Numbered from the stretch's first letter, positions 16,937-26,033 are shown. The stretch is DNA of 64,000 nt from JAHIQC01 sp964565645 (GCA_964565645.1 CAZMFQ010000001.1:186001-250000), one strand, 5' to 3'. Notes: a model not told the origin generated them from the letters alone. Numbers and translations are program-made.

Positions 16937-18739
16937 CTACTCGTCGACCTTGAGGATCGCCATGAACGCCTCTTGCGGGACCTCGACGCTCCCGACGCTC
17001 TTCATGCGCTTCTTCCCCTTCTTCTGCTTCTCCAGCAGCTTGCGCTTGCGCGTGATGTCACCGCCGTAGCACTTGGCGAGGACGTCCTTGCGCTTCGCGC
17101 GCACGGTCTCACGGGCGAGCACCTTGGCCCCGATGGCCGCCTGGATCGGCACCTCGAACATCTGCCGGGGGATGATCTCGCGCAGCTTCTCCGTGAGCAC
17201 CTTGCCACGAGCGTAGGCCTTGTCCTTGTGGACGATGAACGAGAGCGCGTCGACCGCCTTGCCCGCCAGCAGGATGTCGAGCTTGACGAGCTGCGAGGTC
17301 CGGTAACCCAGGAACTCGTAGTCGAGGGACGCGTAGCCCTTGGTACGGCTCTTGAGCTGGTCGAAGAAGTCCATGATCAGCTCGGAGAGCGGCATCTCGT
17401 AGTGCATGTCCACGGTGGTCTTGGACAGGTACTGCATGTTCTTGAAGGTGGCGCGCCGGCTCTCGGCCAGCTCCATGACCGCGCCCACGAAATCGGGCGG
17501 GACGATGATCTGCGCGGTGAGGTACGGTTCCTCGATATGGTCGATGTAGCCCGGCTCCGGCATGTCCTGGGGCGAATGGACCGTGAGCTGCTCGCCGTTG
17601 GTCTTGAAGACGTGGAACTCCACGCTCGGCGCGGTCGCGAGCAGGTCCAGGTCGAACTCGCGCTCGAGACGCTCTTTGATGACCTCCATATGAAGCAGGC
17701 CGAGGAACCCGACCCGGAACCCGAATCCGAGCGCGTGGCTCGACTCCGGTTCGTAGATGAGCGCGGGGTCGTTGAGTTTGAGCTTGTCGAGAGCGTCGCG
17801 CAGTTCGGGATACTGGTCCCCGTCGATCGGGAACAGGCCCGTGAAGACCATGGGCTTGACGTCGCGGTACCCGGGCAACGGCTCCGTGGCGCCGTGCTTG
17901 GCGAGCGTGACGGTGTCGCCGACCTTGACGAGACTCGGGTCCTTCAGACCCGTGATGAGGTAGCCGACCTCGCCAACACCGAGTTCGTCGACCGGGAGGT
18001 TGGCGGGTCGCCGCACACCGACCTCCTCGACGTCCGTGACCGTGTTGGTGGCCATCAGCCGGACCTTGAGGCCCTTGCTGAGCTTGCCGTCGATGACACG
18101 GACCAGCGCGACGACGCCGCGATAGGTGTCGAAGTAGCTGTCGAAGATGAGCGCGGTGAGCGGGGCGTCGGGATCGCCCACGGGCGGCGGCACCCGGCGG
18201 ACGACGGACTCCAGGGCCTCGCGCACGCCCTCACCGGTCTTGCCGCTGGTGAACACGGCCTCGTCGGCGGGGATCGCAAGGCCCTCCTCGATCTCGTGGC
18301 GCACGCGCTCGGGGTCGGCGGCGGGCAGGTCGATCTTGTTGATGATCGGGATGATCTCGAGATGCGCGTTCATGGCCATGAGGGCGTTGGCAACCGTCTG
18401 GGCCTCGACGCCCTGAGCGGCATCGACCACGAGAAGACAGCCCTCGCAGGCCTGCAACGAGCGTGAGACCTCGTAGGTGAAGTCGACGTGTCCGGGGGTG
18501 TCGATGAGGTTGAGCTGGTAGGTCTGGCCGTCATCGGCGTCGTACATGACGCGGACCGCCTGGGCCTTGATGGTGATGCCGCGCTCCCGCTCGATGTCCA
18601 TGCTGTCGAGCACCTGCTCGACCATGTCACGGTCCTCGATGGTGTGCGTCAACTGCAGCACCCGATCGGCGAGTGTCGACTTGCCGTGATCGATGTGCGC
18701 GATGATGGAGAAGTTCCTGATGTGTGAGGGTTGCGTCAT
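16937..18739 (-). CDS. lepA: Elongation factor 4 (LepA)
   Basis: Ribosome-binding translational GTPase, EF-G-like but lacking domain IV, implicated in 30S biogenesis and back-translocation. The 600 aa protein has G1 AHIDHGKSTLADR at the N-terminus, DTPGHVDF (G3), NKIDLPAADPERV (G4), then domains II, III and V and the unique C-terminal domain (GGDITRKRKLLEKQKKGKKR). A candidate promoter lies so close that the transcript may begin at or next to the ATG. No Shine-Dalgarno is apparent. Confidence 0.97.
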   Translation of the reverse strand: MTQPSHIRNFSIIAHIDHGKSTLADRVLQLTHTIEDRDMVEQVLDSMDIERERGITIKAQAVRVMYDADDGQTYQLNLIDTPGHVDFTYEVSRSLQACEGCLLVVDAAQGVEAQTVANALMAMNAHLEIIPIINKIDLPAADPERVRHEIEEGLAIPADEAVFTSGKTGEGVREALESVVRRVPPPVGDPDAPLTALIFDSYFDTYRGVVALVRVIDGKLSKGLKVRLMATNTVTDVEEVGVRRPANLPVDELGVGEVGYLITGLKDPSLVKVGDTVTLAKHGATEPLPGYRDVKPMVFTGLFPIDGDQYPELRDALDKLKLNDPALIYEPESSHALGFGFRVGFLGLLHMEVIKERLEREFDLDLLATAPSVEFHVFKTNGEQLTVHSPQDMPEPGYIDHIEEPYLTAQIIVPPDFVGAVMELAESRRATFKNMQYLSKTTVDMHYEMPLSELIMDFFDQLKSRTKGYASLDYEFLGYRTSQLVKLDILLAGKAVDALSFIVHKDKAYARGKVLTEKLREIIPRQMFEVPIQAAIGAKVLARETVRAKRKDVLAKCYGGDITRKRKLLEKQKKGKKRMKSVGSVEVPQEAFMAILKVDE

Positions 18740-18747
18740 AGCGGCCT

Positions 18748-18776
18748 ATCTTAGCAGGCCGTGTCCGCACGGAGAA
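18748..18776 (-). promoter_or_regulatory. Candidate lepA promoter (extended -10)
   Basis: Minus-strand TTCTCC (18771-18776), 17 nt, then TGC-TAAGAT with the -10 at 18748-18753. The lepA ATG begins at 18739, only 8 nt after the -10, implying a leaderless or nearly leaderless mRNA. The -10 is good and the -35 weak. Confidence 0.45.
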
Positions 18777-18851
18777 GGCGGAATCGAGCAGCGCTCACCG
18801 TACGGTCGTCTCGAGCGCCCTGACGGGAATATGGCGCCGCCCCGGGCCGTG

Positions 18852-18860
18852 TGCTAGTAT
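18852..18860 (+). promoter_or_regulatory. Candidate rpsT promoter, extended -10
   Basis: TGC-TAGTAT lies about 65 nt upstream of the rpsT GTG, in the divergent lepA-rpsT gap. No clear -35 is present. The TGCTA core recurs upstream of several other genes in the window. Confidence 0.4.
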
Positions 18861-18925
18861 CGCAGGGTTCGTCCGCACCCCACTGCGACGACGGGCACCA
18901 AACGAGTCGGAAGGAACGACTGAAC

Positions 18926-19186
18926 GTGGCCAACATCAAGAGCCAGAAGAAGCGCATTCTCACCAACGAGAGGGCGCGCCTGCGGAACAAGAGCGTCAAG
19001 TCCGCTCTCAAGACCGCGATCAAGAAGGTCGACGTCGCCATCGCCGCCGGCGATGCCGATGCCGCGAAGGCCGCCTCGAACGAGGCCTGCCGCATGCTGG
19101 ACGTCGCCGCGAGCAAGGGCGTCCTGCACAAGAACCAGGCCGCGAACCGCAAGTCCGGTATCGCGAAGCGCGTCAACGCCCTGTAA
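18926..19186 (+). CDS. rpsT: 30S ribosomal protein S20
   Basis: Primary 16S rRNA-binding protein of the small subunit. The 86 aa, Lys/Arg/Ala-rich sequence starts VANIKSQKKRILTNE and ends KNQAANRKSGIAKRVNAL, which is diagnostic. The start is GTG with AAGGAACGAC upstream; the frame is open further upstream, but that part is not S20-like. It is the only plus-strand gene in the left half. It converges on holA, with only 23 nt between the two stop codons, so its terminator lies inside holA. Confidence 0.97.
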   Translation: MANIKSQKKRILTNERARLRNKSVKSALKTAIKKVDVAIAAGDADAAKAASNEACRMLDVAASKGVLHKNQAANRKSGIAKRVNAL

Positions 19187-19209
19187 TCACGGCGCAGACG
19201 TTCGTGCGG

Positions 19210-20187
19210 TCAGCCGCACGCGGCCAAGAGCCAACGCTCGAAGACGAGTCGGGGATCCCGGCTCGTTTTCATTTGTGCCTCGCCCGCCGCGGCCGCACGC
19301 AGTATGTCCACGAGTTCTCCGGCGGTGAAGCGCTCGGCCTGCCGGATGATGATCTTGGCCTGCCACGGGCTCATCCCGATCGCCTTTGCGAGTGCGTCGG
19401 GGCTTCGAGACCCGTTCGGGCGGTCCATGAGCGCCCGAGCCTGCAGGAGTTGGCGCACGTGGCGCAGCGCCATCGCGTGGATGCCATAGATCGACTCCCC
19501 TGAACCGACGAGGTCGGCAAGCACCCTGAGCGCTGTCCGCGCGTCGCGGGACCCGAGTGCGTCGAGCATGTCGAACACCGAGGCCGGCGCCGTGGTGGAC
19601 ATGACCTCTTCGATGTCGGCCCGCGAGAGCTTGTCGCGCTCCCCCGTGAACGCCAGCACCTTGTCCATCTCAACCGACAGGCGGCGAAGGTCGTATCCCA
19701 CGCCTCTCACCAGCACCTCGGCGGCGTCCATACCGATACGCTTGCCCCGTGCCGCGAACATGTCGACCACCACGCGGGGATACTCGCGCTTCGCCGGCGC
19801 TTTGTACTCCGCGACCCCGCCGAGTGCGTCGATCGCCTTGTAGATACGTAGGTTCTTGGCCAGCTTCTCGGCGACGAGGACCAACACCGTAGACGGATTG
19901 GGGTCGGCGGCGTATTCGGCGAGAAGCCCGAGGTCGGATGCGTTCATCTTGTCGGCATGGCGCAAGACCACGAGCCGCCGGTCGGCCATGAACGGCAGGG
20001 TGTTCGCAGCGGCGATGACGTCGTCCGCAGACGCGGAATCTGCCTCGAACACCTGGTAGTTGTACTCCAGATCGCCCGCGTCAGAGAAGCGCTTCTTGAG
20101 CCGCTCGATCGCATGCTCGAGGAGGAGGTCCTCGGTACCGTGGATCAGGTAGACGGACTTGAGGTCCGAGAGGTCCGAGCCGGCCAT
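19210..20187 (-). CDS. holA: DNA polymerase III delta subunit
   Basis: Clamp-loader delta subunit that opens the beta sliding clamp. The 325 aa sequence begins KSVYLIHGTEDLLLEHAIERL and contains ADRRLVVLRHADKM and a SVFDMLDALGSRDARTALRVL segment. This is the AAA+-like fold of HolA without a functional Walker A. The C-terminal collar region follows. Its first 107 nt overlap the 3' end of comEC in another frame. The ATG at 20187 gives the normal N-terminus. The order comEA-comEC-holA-(rpsT) is conserved in Gram-positives. Confidence 0.93.
   Translation of the reverse strand: MAGSDLSDLKSVYLIHGTEDLLLEHAIERLKKRFSDAGDLEYNYQVFEADSASADDVIAAANTLPFMADRRLVVLRHADKMNASDLGLLAEYAADPNPSTVLVLVAEKLAKNLRIYKAIDALGGVAEYKAPAKREYPRVVVDMFAARGKRIGMDAAEVLVRGVGYDLRRLSVEMDKVLAFTGERDKLSRADIEEVMSTTAPASVFDMLDALGSRDARTALRVLADLVGSGESIYGIHAMALRHVRQLLQARALMDRPNGSRSPDALAKAIGMSPWQAKIIIRQAERFTAGELVDILRAAAAGEAQMKTSRDPRLVFERWLLAACG
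19245..19270 (+). terminator. rpsT rho-independent terminator, inside holA 3' coding region
   Basis: A 9-bp stem CGAGTCGGG/CCCGGCTCG (one G-U pair) with a GAT loop is followed directly by TTTTCATTT. It sits about 60 nt after the rpsT stop and lies within the convergent holA reading frame. Confidence 0.75.
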
Positions 20188-22669
20188 GGGTGCGAGTCAA
20201 CTCCGTTTCGTGGCGAGGGTGCGGACGCGTGTGGTCCGCGTCCGCGATTGTCGCACACCGCGACATCGCGCCGCCATGTGCGGTCAGCCGGATGTCGCCC
20301 CACGAGACCGCCGAGGTGGACCGCGCCGCAGCCGCCTCGGTCGAGACGACGAGACTCCCGCCGCCGATGCCGACGATGATGTCGCCCGCCAGGTCCGTGC
20401 GCAGCACGCGGGCTCCTGCGGCCGTCAATTGAGACAACGTCTCGGTATGCGGATGACCGAACCTGTTCCCCTCTCCAACACTCACCAAGGCCAACCTTGG
20501 GGACCAGCCGGCCAGCGTCTCGGCGTCCAGGCCGCCGGAGCTGCCGTGATGAGGTACCTTGAGCACCTCGCATGGTGCCCGGGCGACCCCCTCGGCGAAT
20601 CCGCGCTGCGCCGACTCCTCGGCGTCCCCGGTCAGAACGGCACTGAACCCGCTTGCGTGTGTCACGCGCAGAACGAGGCTCAGGTCGTTGCACTCCAGGC
20701 CCTCCGCTCCACCGCCGGGCCACAAAGAGCGCGCCACCCATTCCCCGAACGCGAGTTCCTCGGACTGCCGCATGCAGACGGGCGTCTGCCCCGTAAGCCG
20801 CACCGCCAGCCCATCCAGCGCCGCGAACTCCGTCGCCGTCGCGTCCGGAACCACCACCCTACCCACGTGTACGACCCCGACGAGGCCCCCGATCCCGCCG
20901 GTGTGGTCCGCATGCGGATGCGTGAGGAACACCGCGTCAAGGTCGCGAATCCGCTGCCGCGCAAGCGCCGCTCGCATCACACTCTCCGAGCCGCCGCAGT
21001 CGATGAGGACCGCGTGGGAGGAGTCCCGGACGAGGATGGCGTCACCCTGTCCGACGTCCATGACCACGAGTCTCGCGCTGCCGGGACCGGGCGGTGGCAC
21101 CGTGCCGAGCGCACACCAGAGCGCGAGCGCGGTAGCAAGCACGGCACGGATCGATGCGACTCGTCGCGGCTGGGGCCAGAAGGCCCAGATCAGGGCACAG
21201 CACAGACCGAACAGGGACCCAAGGACAGGCGCGTTCGCGCCGACAGCCACCGCGGCGTGCGGGACCGACGCGAGCAGCGAACTCGTTCTGACGGCGATAC
21301 CGCACATGGCCGCCGCCGCCCGAAGCCCAAGGCGTCCCACAGCCGGCAGCACTGCGAGCGCCACGGACGACAGGACACCCACGCCGAGTCCGGCGGACAC
21401 GAACGGCAGCACCAGCACGTTGGCGAGGGGGGCGATGAGCGAGAACATGCTGAACGCCGGAATGGCGACAGGGGCGGTCGATATCTGTGCGACCACGGCC
21501 ACGCTCATCCATTCCGCCGCGACTCCCGCCCTTCGGCCGGCGAGCGCACGGGCCCACCGCCCTCCCAGCGGGGCGAACATGAGGAGGCCCCCGACCGCCA
21601 GGACCGACAGCGCGAACCCGATGTCGAAGGCCTCCGCCGGACAGACGCCGAGGATCAGCACGATCGCGACGCTCAGGGCGGACAGAGCGTCCCCGCGCCG
21701 TCCCGCCGATCCCGCGCCGCCAGCCACCACCGCCATCAACAGCGCGCGCAGCGAGGAGACCGGAGAGCCCGCAAGCAGGACGTAGCCGGCAGCGAAGAGC
21801 AACACGACAACACTCCTCGGCGTGCGGGGCATGCCGAGACGGGTGAGGATCGCGCCAAGCAGGAACGCAACGATCGACAGGTGCGTGCCGGAGACCGCAA
21901 GGACGTGTGATAGCCCTGTGGTACGGAACTCGGCCTCGATCGGCGTCCCCCGCACCCTGCTGCGCTCACCTAGCAGCACCCCCTGCAAGAGCGCGGCCCC
22001 GTCACCGTCAAGCTCCTCGACCTCGGCTTTGAGCGCCCGCCGCGCACGGTTGAGCACCCGGCGCGGGCCCTGGGCGACGACCGAGCGGCTGCTCCAGACC
22101 CTGACCCGGGCGCTGTCGCCAGTGCGGTGCCTGCGTCGCGCCCACTCGTCGCGACCGCCGCGCAGGTCGGGGGCGCCTCGCACCGTGAGGGACTCTCCCG
22201 ACAGGACAGGCTCGGGCAACGAGGGCAACGCGAGCGTCACCGTCGCTCCAGCGTGCTGCCCGCTCGTCACGCGGGCCCTCACGGTGTCGCCCGTATCCCC
22301 CGCCACCGCATCTGCGATCGCCCGTGCCCTGAACGCGAGGGCCCCCGACCCCATCGCGTCCGATGACGCGTCCACCCGCGCCCAGAACAGCCCGCCGGCG
22401 CATGCGCCAAGCAGAAGCCCGCTCAGGAGCAGCGGCAGCGCCGTCGAGCTCCTGTCCCTGCGCGCGAGCACACACAACATGCCGAGGAGCGCCGCTCCGC
22501 ACCCGATCGCAAGCGACACGCTCGCAGACGGCGCGCACCACGCGACACCCTCCGCGAGTACGCACCCCGTCCACTGCGCGCACGCGAACCACAGAAGTGG
22601 CGGCAGCGAGGGACGCGTGACCTCATGGAGTGGGGCGTCACGCCCGCTGTCGCCCTGTTCAGCGAGCAA
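20081..22669 (-). CDS. comEC: ComEC/Rec2 DNA-uptake channel
   Basis: Membrane channel and nuclease-like protein for import of single-stranded DNA during transformation. The 862 aa protein has N-terminal membrane helices, a DUF4131-like OB region, the Competence domain (GLSHVLAVSGTHLSIVAFLLG), and a C-terminal metallo-beta-lactamase domain with FLTHPHADHTGGIGG and VPHHGSSGG. The start appears to be TTG, overlapping the comEA stop by 11 nt. The last 60-70 residues after LVVSTEAAA are Arg/Pro/His-rich and not family-like. Part of this tail is read over the holA start region, so it is either a genuine overlap or a missed earlier stop. Confidence 0.9.
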   Translation of the reverse strand: MLAEQGDSGRDAPLHEVTRPSLPPLLWFACAQWTGCVLAEGVAWCAPSASVSLAIGCGAALLGMLCVLARRDRSSTALPLLLSGLLLGACAGGLFWARVDASSDAMGSGALAFRARAIADAVAGDTGDTVRARVTSGQHAGATVTLALPSLPEPVLSGESLTVRGAPDLRGGRDEWARRRHRTGDSARVRVWSSRSVVAQGPRRVLNRARRALKAEVEELDGDGAALLQGVLLGERSRVRGTPIEAEFRTTGLSHVLAVSGTHLSIVAFLLGAILTRLGMPRTPRSVVVLLFAAGYVLLAGSPVSSLRALLMAVVAGGAGSAGRRGDALSALSVAIVLILGVCPAEAFDIGFALSVLAVGGLLMFAPLGGRWARALAGRRAGVAAEWMSVAVVAQISTAPVAIPAFSMFSLIAPLANVLVLPFVSAGLGVGVLSSVALAVLPAVGRLGLRAAAAMCGIAVRTSSLLASVPHAAVAVGANAPVLGSLFGLCCALIWAFWPQPRRVASIRAVLATALALWCALGTVPPPGPGSARLVVMDVGQGDAILVRDSSHAVLIDCGGSESVMRAALARQRIRDLDAVFLTHPHADHTGGIGGLVGVVHVGRVVVPDATATEFAALDGLAVRLTGQTPVCMRQSEELAFGEWVARSLWPGGGAEGLECNDLSLVLRVTHASGFSAVLTGDAEESAQRGFAEGVARAPCEVLKVPHHGSSGGLDAETLAGWSPRLALVSVGEGNRFGHPHTETLSQLTAAGARVLRTDLAGDIIVGIGGGSLVVSTEAAAARSTSAVSWGDIRLTAHGGAMSRCATIADADHTRPHPRHETELTRTHGRLGPLGPQVRLPDPRYRGPPPRACDRAAQEALL

Positions 22670-23390
22670 CGATGAGGTCCTTGAGCGCGTCGAAGCGCTT
22701 GGGCCCGATGCCGGAGACCCGCATCAGGTCCTCCGGCGCCGTGAACGGCCCGTTGGCCTCGCGGTCACTCACGATCTTGGCGGCTGTCGAGGGTCCCACC
22801 CCCGGGAGCGCGTCCAGTTGTTCGGGCGTAGCCGTGTTCAGATCGATCAGGGCGCCCCCCGATCCGCTGCCGGCTGCGGCCGCTACCCCTGCCCCTGCGA
22901 CACCCTGCACACCCGTACCCGCACCTTGCTGCGCTGATGACCCGGCGGCCCACTCGTCGACATCGGGAACGAGTATCTGCTCGCCGTCCGCCACCTCGCG
23001 AGCGAGATTGATCCCCCTCGGCTCCGCCGATCCCAGCAGCCCGCCCGCAGCTGCGACCGCATCCGCCACCCTGGCCCCCGCCGTCAGTTCATACATGCCG
23101 GGCGTCCGGACAGCACCCACCACATGCACGAACACCGAGGCCGCAAGCACCGGCGAACTCTCAGCCGAACCGGGCGTGGTCGCGTCTGCGCTCGCTCCAG
23201 GCGCCGAGGCCGTCTGCGCCGGTCGCAGGTCGAACCGCTCCCCGGCACGAGGCCACCAGCGCACAGCCGCGGACATGCCAAGCAGCAGACCTACGCTCAC
23301 GATCACCACGACCGTGCGCGAAGAGACACCTGCGATCCCCGCTCTGCGACGGATCTCGTCGACCACCGAACGGAACCTCTCGGGAAACAC
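22659..23390 (-). CDS. comEA: ComEA-like competence DNA-binding protein
   Basis: Membrane-anchored periplasmic DNA receptor for transformation. The 243 aa product has a membrane helix at about 28-46, a low-complexity Ala/Ser linker, an SLBB domain (VVGAVRTPGMYELTAGARVADAV), and two C-terminal helix-hairpin-helix motifs (LIDLNTATPEQLDALPGVG and FTAPEDLMRVSGIG). The reading frame is open to 23429, but I choose GTG at 23390, which has GGAGG 7 nt upstream. That ribosome-binding site lies in the 3' arm of a strong hairpin. It is coupled to comEC by an 11 nt overlap. Confidence 0.9.
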   Translation of the reverse strand: MFPERFRSVVDEIRRRAGIAGVSSRTVVVIVSVGLLLGMSAAVRWWPRAGERFDLRPAQTASAPGASADATTPGSAESSPVLAASVFVHVVGAVRTPGMYELTAGARVADAVAAAGGLLGSAEPRGINLAREVADGEQILVPDVDEWAAGSSAQQGAGTGVQGVAGAGVAAAAGSGSGGALIDLNTATPEQLDALPGVGPSTAAKIVSDREANGPFTAPEDLMRVSGIGPKRFDALKDLIVAR

Positions 23391-23423
23391 GATGCCCCCT
23401 CCGTCGCGGACGGAGGGGGCATC
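23391..23423 (-). promoter_or_regulatory. Strong hairpin burying the comEA ribosome-binding site (or leuS terminator)
   Basis: A perfect 15-bp stem (GATGCCCCCTCCGTC with GACGGAGGGGGCATC, 3-nt loop) ends one base before the comEA GTG. Its 3' arm contains GGAGG, so the folded RNA would hide the comEA ribosome-binding site. It could also terminate leuS, but the following minus-strand bases (GTGTTTCCC) are a poor T-tract. Confidence 0.6.
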
Positions 23424-23498
23424 CTTCAATCGGATACGATCGGCAAAGGGAGATGGTTCACCGTATACCGTTCATGTGAACCGGGCCTTGACCGTCCC

Positions 23499-26033
23499 TT
23501 ACCCTGCCACAGCGATACTGACGATCTTGCCGGCCACGACCACGACCTTCTTGATCTCCTTGCCGGCAACCCATGACTCCACCGTGGAGAGCGCGATGGC
23601 CATCACGTCCTCTTCGGCCAGATCGACGGCCACCGAGATCTTGCCGCGGACCTTGCCATTGACCTGCACGACCATCTCGACCTCGTCGACAAGAACAGCC
23701 GACGGGTCGTAGACGGGCCATGACGCCAGATGCACGGAGCCAGGTTCGCGCAGGACCTCGCGCCACAGCTCCTCGGCCATGTGCGGCACGTATGGGGCGG
23801 CCAGACGCACGAGCGTGGTGGCAAGGTCCCTGAGCAGTGCGAGATCGCGCTGTCCCTCGGCCACGGTGTTGCGGTACTCGTAGGCGGCATTGGTGAGCTC
23901 CATGAGCGCCGCGATCGAGGTGTTGAGCTGGAAGCGGGCGATGTCCTCGGTCACCTTGCCGATGACCCGGTGCATCTCGCGATGCAGAGCGCGGGACGCG
24001 TCGTCTGCGGCGGCCGCCACACCGCAGCCGGCGGTGACCTCGGCGTTGACGTCGGAGACCAGGCGCCATACGCGGGCGAGCCAGCGGTACATGCCGTCCA
24101 GACCCTCGTAGGACCACTCGAGGTCCTTGTCAGGCGGAGCCATGAAGAGGATGTAGGCGCGCAGGGTGTCGGCGCCGTACTTGGCCACCATGTCCTCGGG
24201 CGCCACGACGTTGCCCTTGGACTTGCTCATGGTCTCGCCGTCCTTCTTGACCATGCCCTGCGTCAGAAGGTTGGTGAACGGCTCGGCGAACCCTACAAGC
24301 CCCATGTCCCTGAACACCTTGGTGAAGAACCTGGAGTACAGGAGGTGCAGGATCGCGTGCTCGATGCCGCCGATGTACTGATCGACCGGCATCCAGTAGT
24401 CGGTCTTGGCGGTGTCCCAGATCGCCTCGTCGTTGCGCGCGTCGCAGTAGCGCAGGTAGTACCACGAGGAGCAGGTGAACGTGTCCATCGTGTCGGTCTC
24501 GCGACGAGCGGGTCCCCCGCAGGTCGGGCACGTCGTCTCATAGAACTCGGGGTGGTCCGCGAGTGTCTCACCCTTGGTGATGTCCACGTCGCGCGGCAGC
24601 TCGACCGGGAGGTCGCGCTCAGGAACCGGCACGAGCCCGCAGGCCGGGCAGTGTATCGCGGGGATGGGGTTGCCCCAGTAGCGCTGACGGCTGATGAGCC
24701 AGTCGCGCAACCGGAAGTTGATGCTGAAGCGCCCGGCATCGCGCCCGGCGAGCCACTCGGTCACCGCGCGCATACCCTCGGAGGCCTTGCCGCCCTGCAT
24801 GCCGGTGAACTCGCCCGACTGCACCATGACTCCCGGACCGTCGTGGGCCTCGGTCCACGGGACGTCCGTGCGCGTCTTGTCCTTGACGCCATCGAGCTCG
24901 GCGTAGAGCGCACCATCCTCGGGGACGACCACCGGCGGGATCGGCAGGCCGTACTTGCGGGCGAACTCGAAGTCACGCTGGTCGCCGCTCGGCACCGCCA
25001 TGACTGCTCCGGTGCCGTAGTCCATGAGCACGTAGTTGCTGACCCAGATCGGGACTTTCTCGCCGTTGACGGGGTTGACCACGTAGCGGCCGGTGAACGC
25101 GCCGAGCTTCTCGGCCTCGCCGCTGGCGCGCTGTACGGCGGTCTCACGCTTGGCCTGCTCGACCACCGCGCTGACCGCTGCAGCGTACTCGGTGTCGTGC
25201 ACCAGTCCGTGCACGAGCGGGTGCTCCGGTGCGAGCAGGAAGAACGAACAGCCAAAGAGCGTGTCCGGGCGCGTGGTGAACACCGTGATCGAGTCGGAGC
25301 CCGGCTCGCCGTCCGGACCGCACAGCACGAAGTCGACCTCCGCGCCTTCGGAGCGGCCGATCCAGTTGGCCTGCATGGTCTTGACGCGCTCCGGCCAGCC
25401 CGTGAGCGTGTCGAGGTCGTCGAGCAGCTCCTGAGCGTACTCGGTGATCTTGAAGTACCACTGCTCCAGGTCGCGCTTCTCGACGACGCTCTTGCACCGC
25501 CAGCAGACGCCGTCGCCAAGGACCTGCTCGTTTGCGAGCACGGTCTTGCAGCTCGGGCACCAGTTGACCGGCGACTTACGGCGTTCGACCAGACCGCGCT
25601 CCCAGAACTTCAGGAAGATCCACTGGCCCCAGCGATAGTAGTCGACGTCGGAGGAGATGACCTGCCGGTCCCAGTCATAGCCGAAACCCATGCGGCGGAA
25701 GCTCGACTTCTGCTTCTCGATGTTGCCGTAGGTCCACGTGGAGGGGTGGGTGTTGCTCTTGATGGCCGCGTTCTCGGCGGGCAGTCCGAACGCGTCCCAG
25801 CCCATCGGGTGCAGCACCGAGTAGCCACGCATCTTGAAGTAGCGCGCGACGACGTCACCGATGGTGTAGTTGCGCACGTGGCCCATGTGGATGTCGCCCG
25901 AGGGATACGGGAACATCTCGAGCACGTAGTACTTGGGCTTTTCGGCGTCCTCGTCGACGGCGTACAGACCGTCGGCATCCCAGACCGCCTGCCACTTCTC
26001 CTCTATTGCGTGCGGGTCGTACTTCTCGGACAC
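23499..26033 (-). CDS. leuS: Leucyl-tRNA synthetase
   Basis: Class Ia synthetase charging tRNA-Leu. The 844 aa protein has the HIGH-type motif in EMFPYPSGDIHMGHVRNYTIG, a CP1 editing domain (about 225-420, with TTRPDTLFG), a Cys-rich zinc ribbon (WCPSCKTVL and CWRCKS), the KMSKS motif as TMSKSKGN, and the C-terminal anticodon-binding domain. A longer frame starts at 26321 but runs through the tRNA-Ala gene. The GTG at 26033 (VSEKYDPHAIEEKW) with GGAGG 5 nt upstream is the right start. It is separated from tRNA-Ala by a terminator-like hairpin. Confidence 0.97.
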   Translation of the reverse strand: MSEKYDPHAIEEKWQAVWDADGLYAVDEDAEKPKYYVLEMFPYPSGDIHMGHVRNYTIGDVVARYFKMRGYSVLHPMGWDAFGLPAENAAIKSNTHPSTWTYGNIEKQKSSFRRMGFGYDWDRQVISSDVDYYRWGQWIFLKFWERGLVERRKSPVNWCPSCKTVLANEQVLGDGVCWRCKSVVEKRDLEQWYFKITEYAQELLDDLDTLTGWPERVKTMQANWIGRSEGAEVDFVLCGPDGEPGSDSITVFTTRPDTLFGCSFFLLAPEHPLVHGLVHDTEYAAAVSAVVEQAKRETAVQRASGEAEKLGAFTGRYVVNPVNGEKVPIWVSNYVLMDYGTGAVMAVPSGDQRDFEFARKYGLPIPPVVVPEDGALYAELDGVKDKTRTDVPWTEAHDGPGVMVQSGEFTGMQGGKASEGMRAVTEWLAGRDAGRFSINFRLRDWLISRQRYWGNPIPAIHCPACGLVPVPERDLPVELPRDVDITKGETLADHPEFYETTCPTCGGPARRETDTMDTFTCSSWYYLRYCDARNDEAIWDTAKTDYWMPVDQYIGGIEHAILHLLYSRFFTKVFRDMGLVGFAEPFTNLLTQGMVKKDGETMSKSKGNVVAPEDMVAKYGADTLRAYILFMAPPDKDLEWSYEGLDGMYRWLARVWRLVSDVNAEVTAGCGVAAAADDASRALHREMHRVIGKVTEDIARFQLNTSIAALMELTNAAYEYRNTVAEGQRDLALLRDLATTLVRLAAPYVPHMAEELWREVLREPGSVHLASWPVYDPSAVLVDEVEMVVQVNGKVRGKISVAVDLAEEDVMAIALSTVESWVAGKEIKKVVVVAGKIVSIAVAG

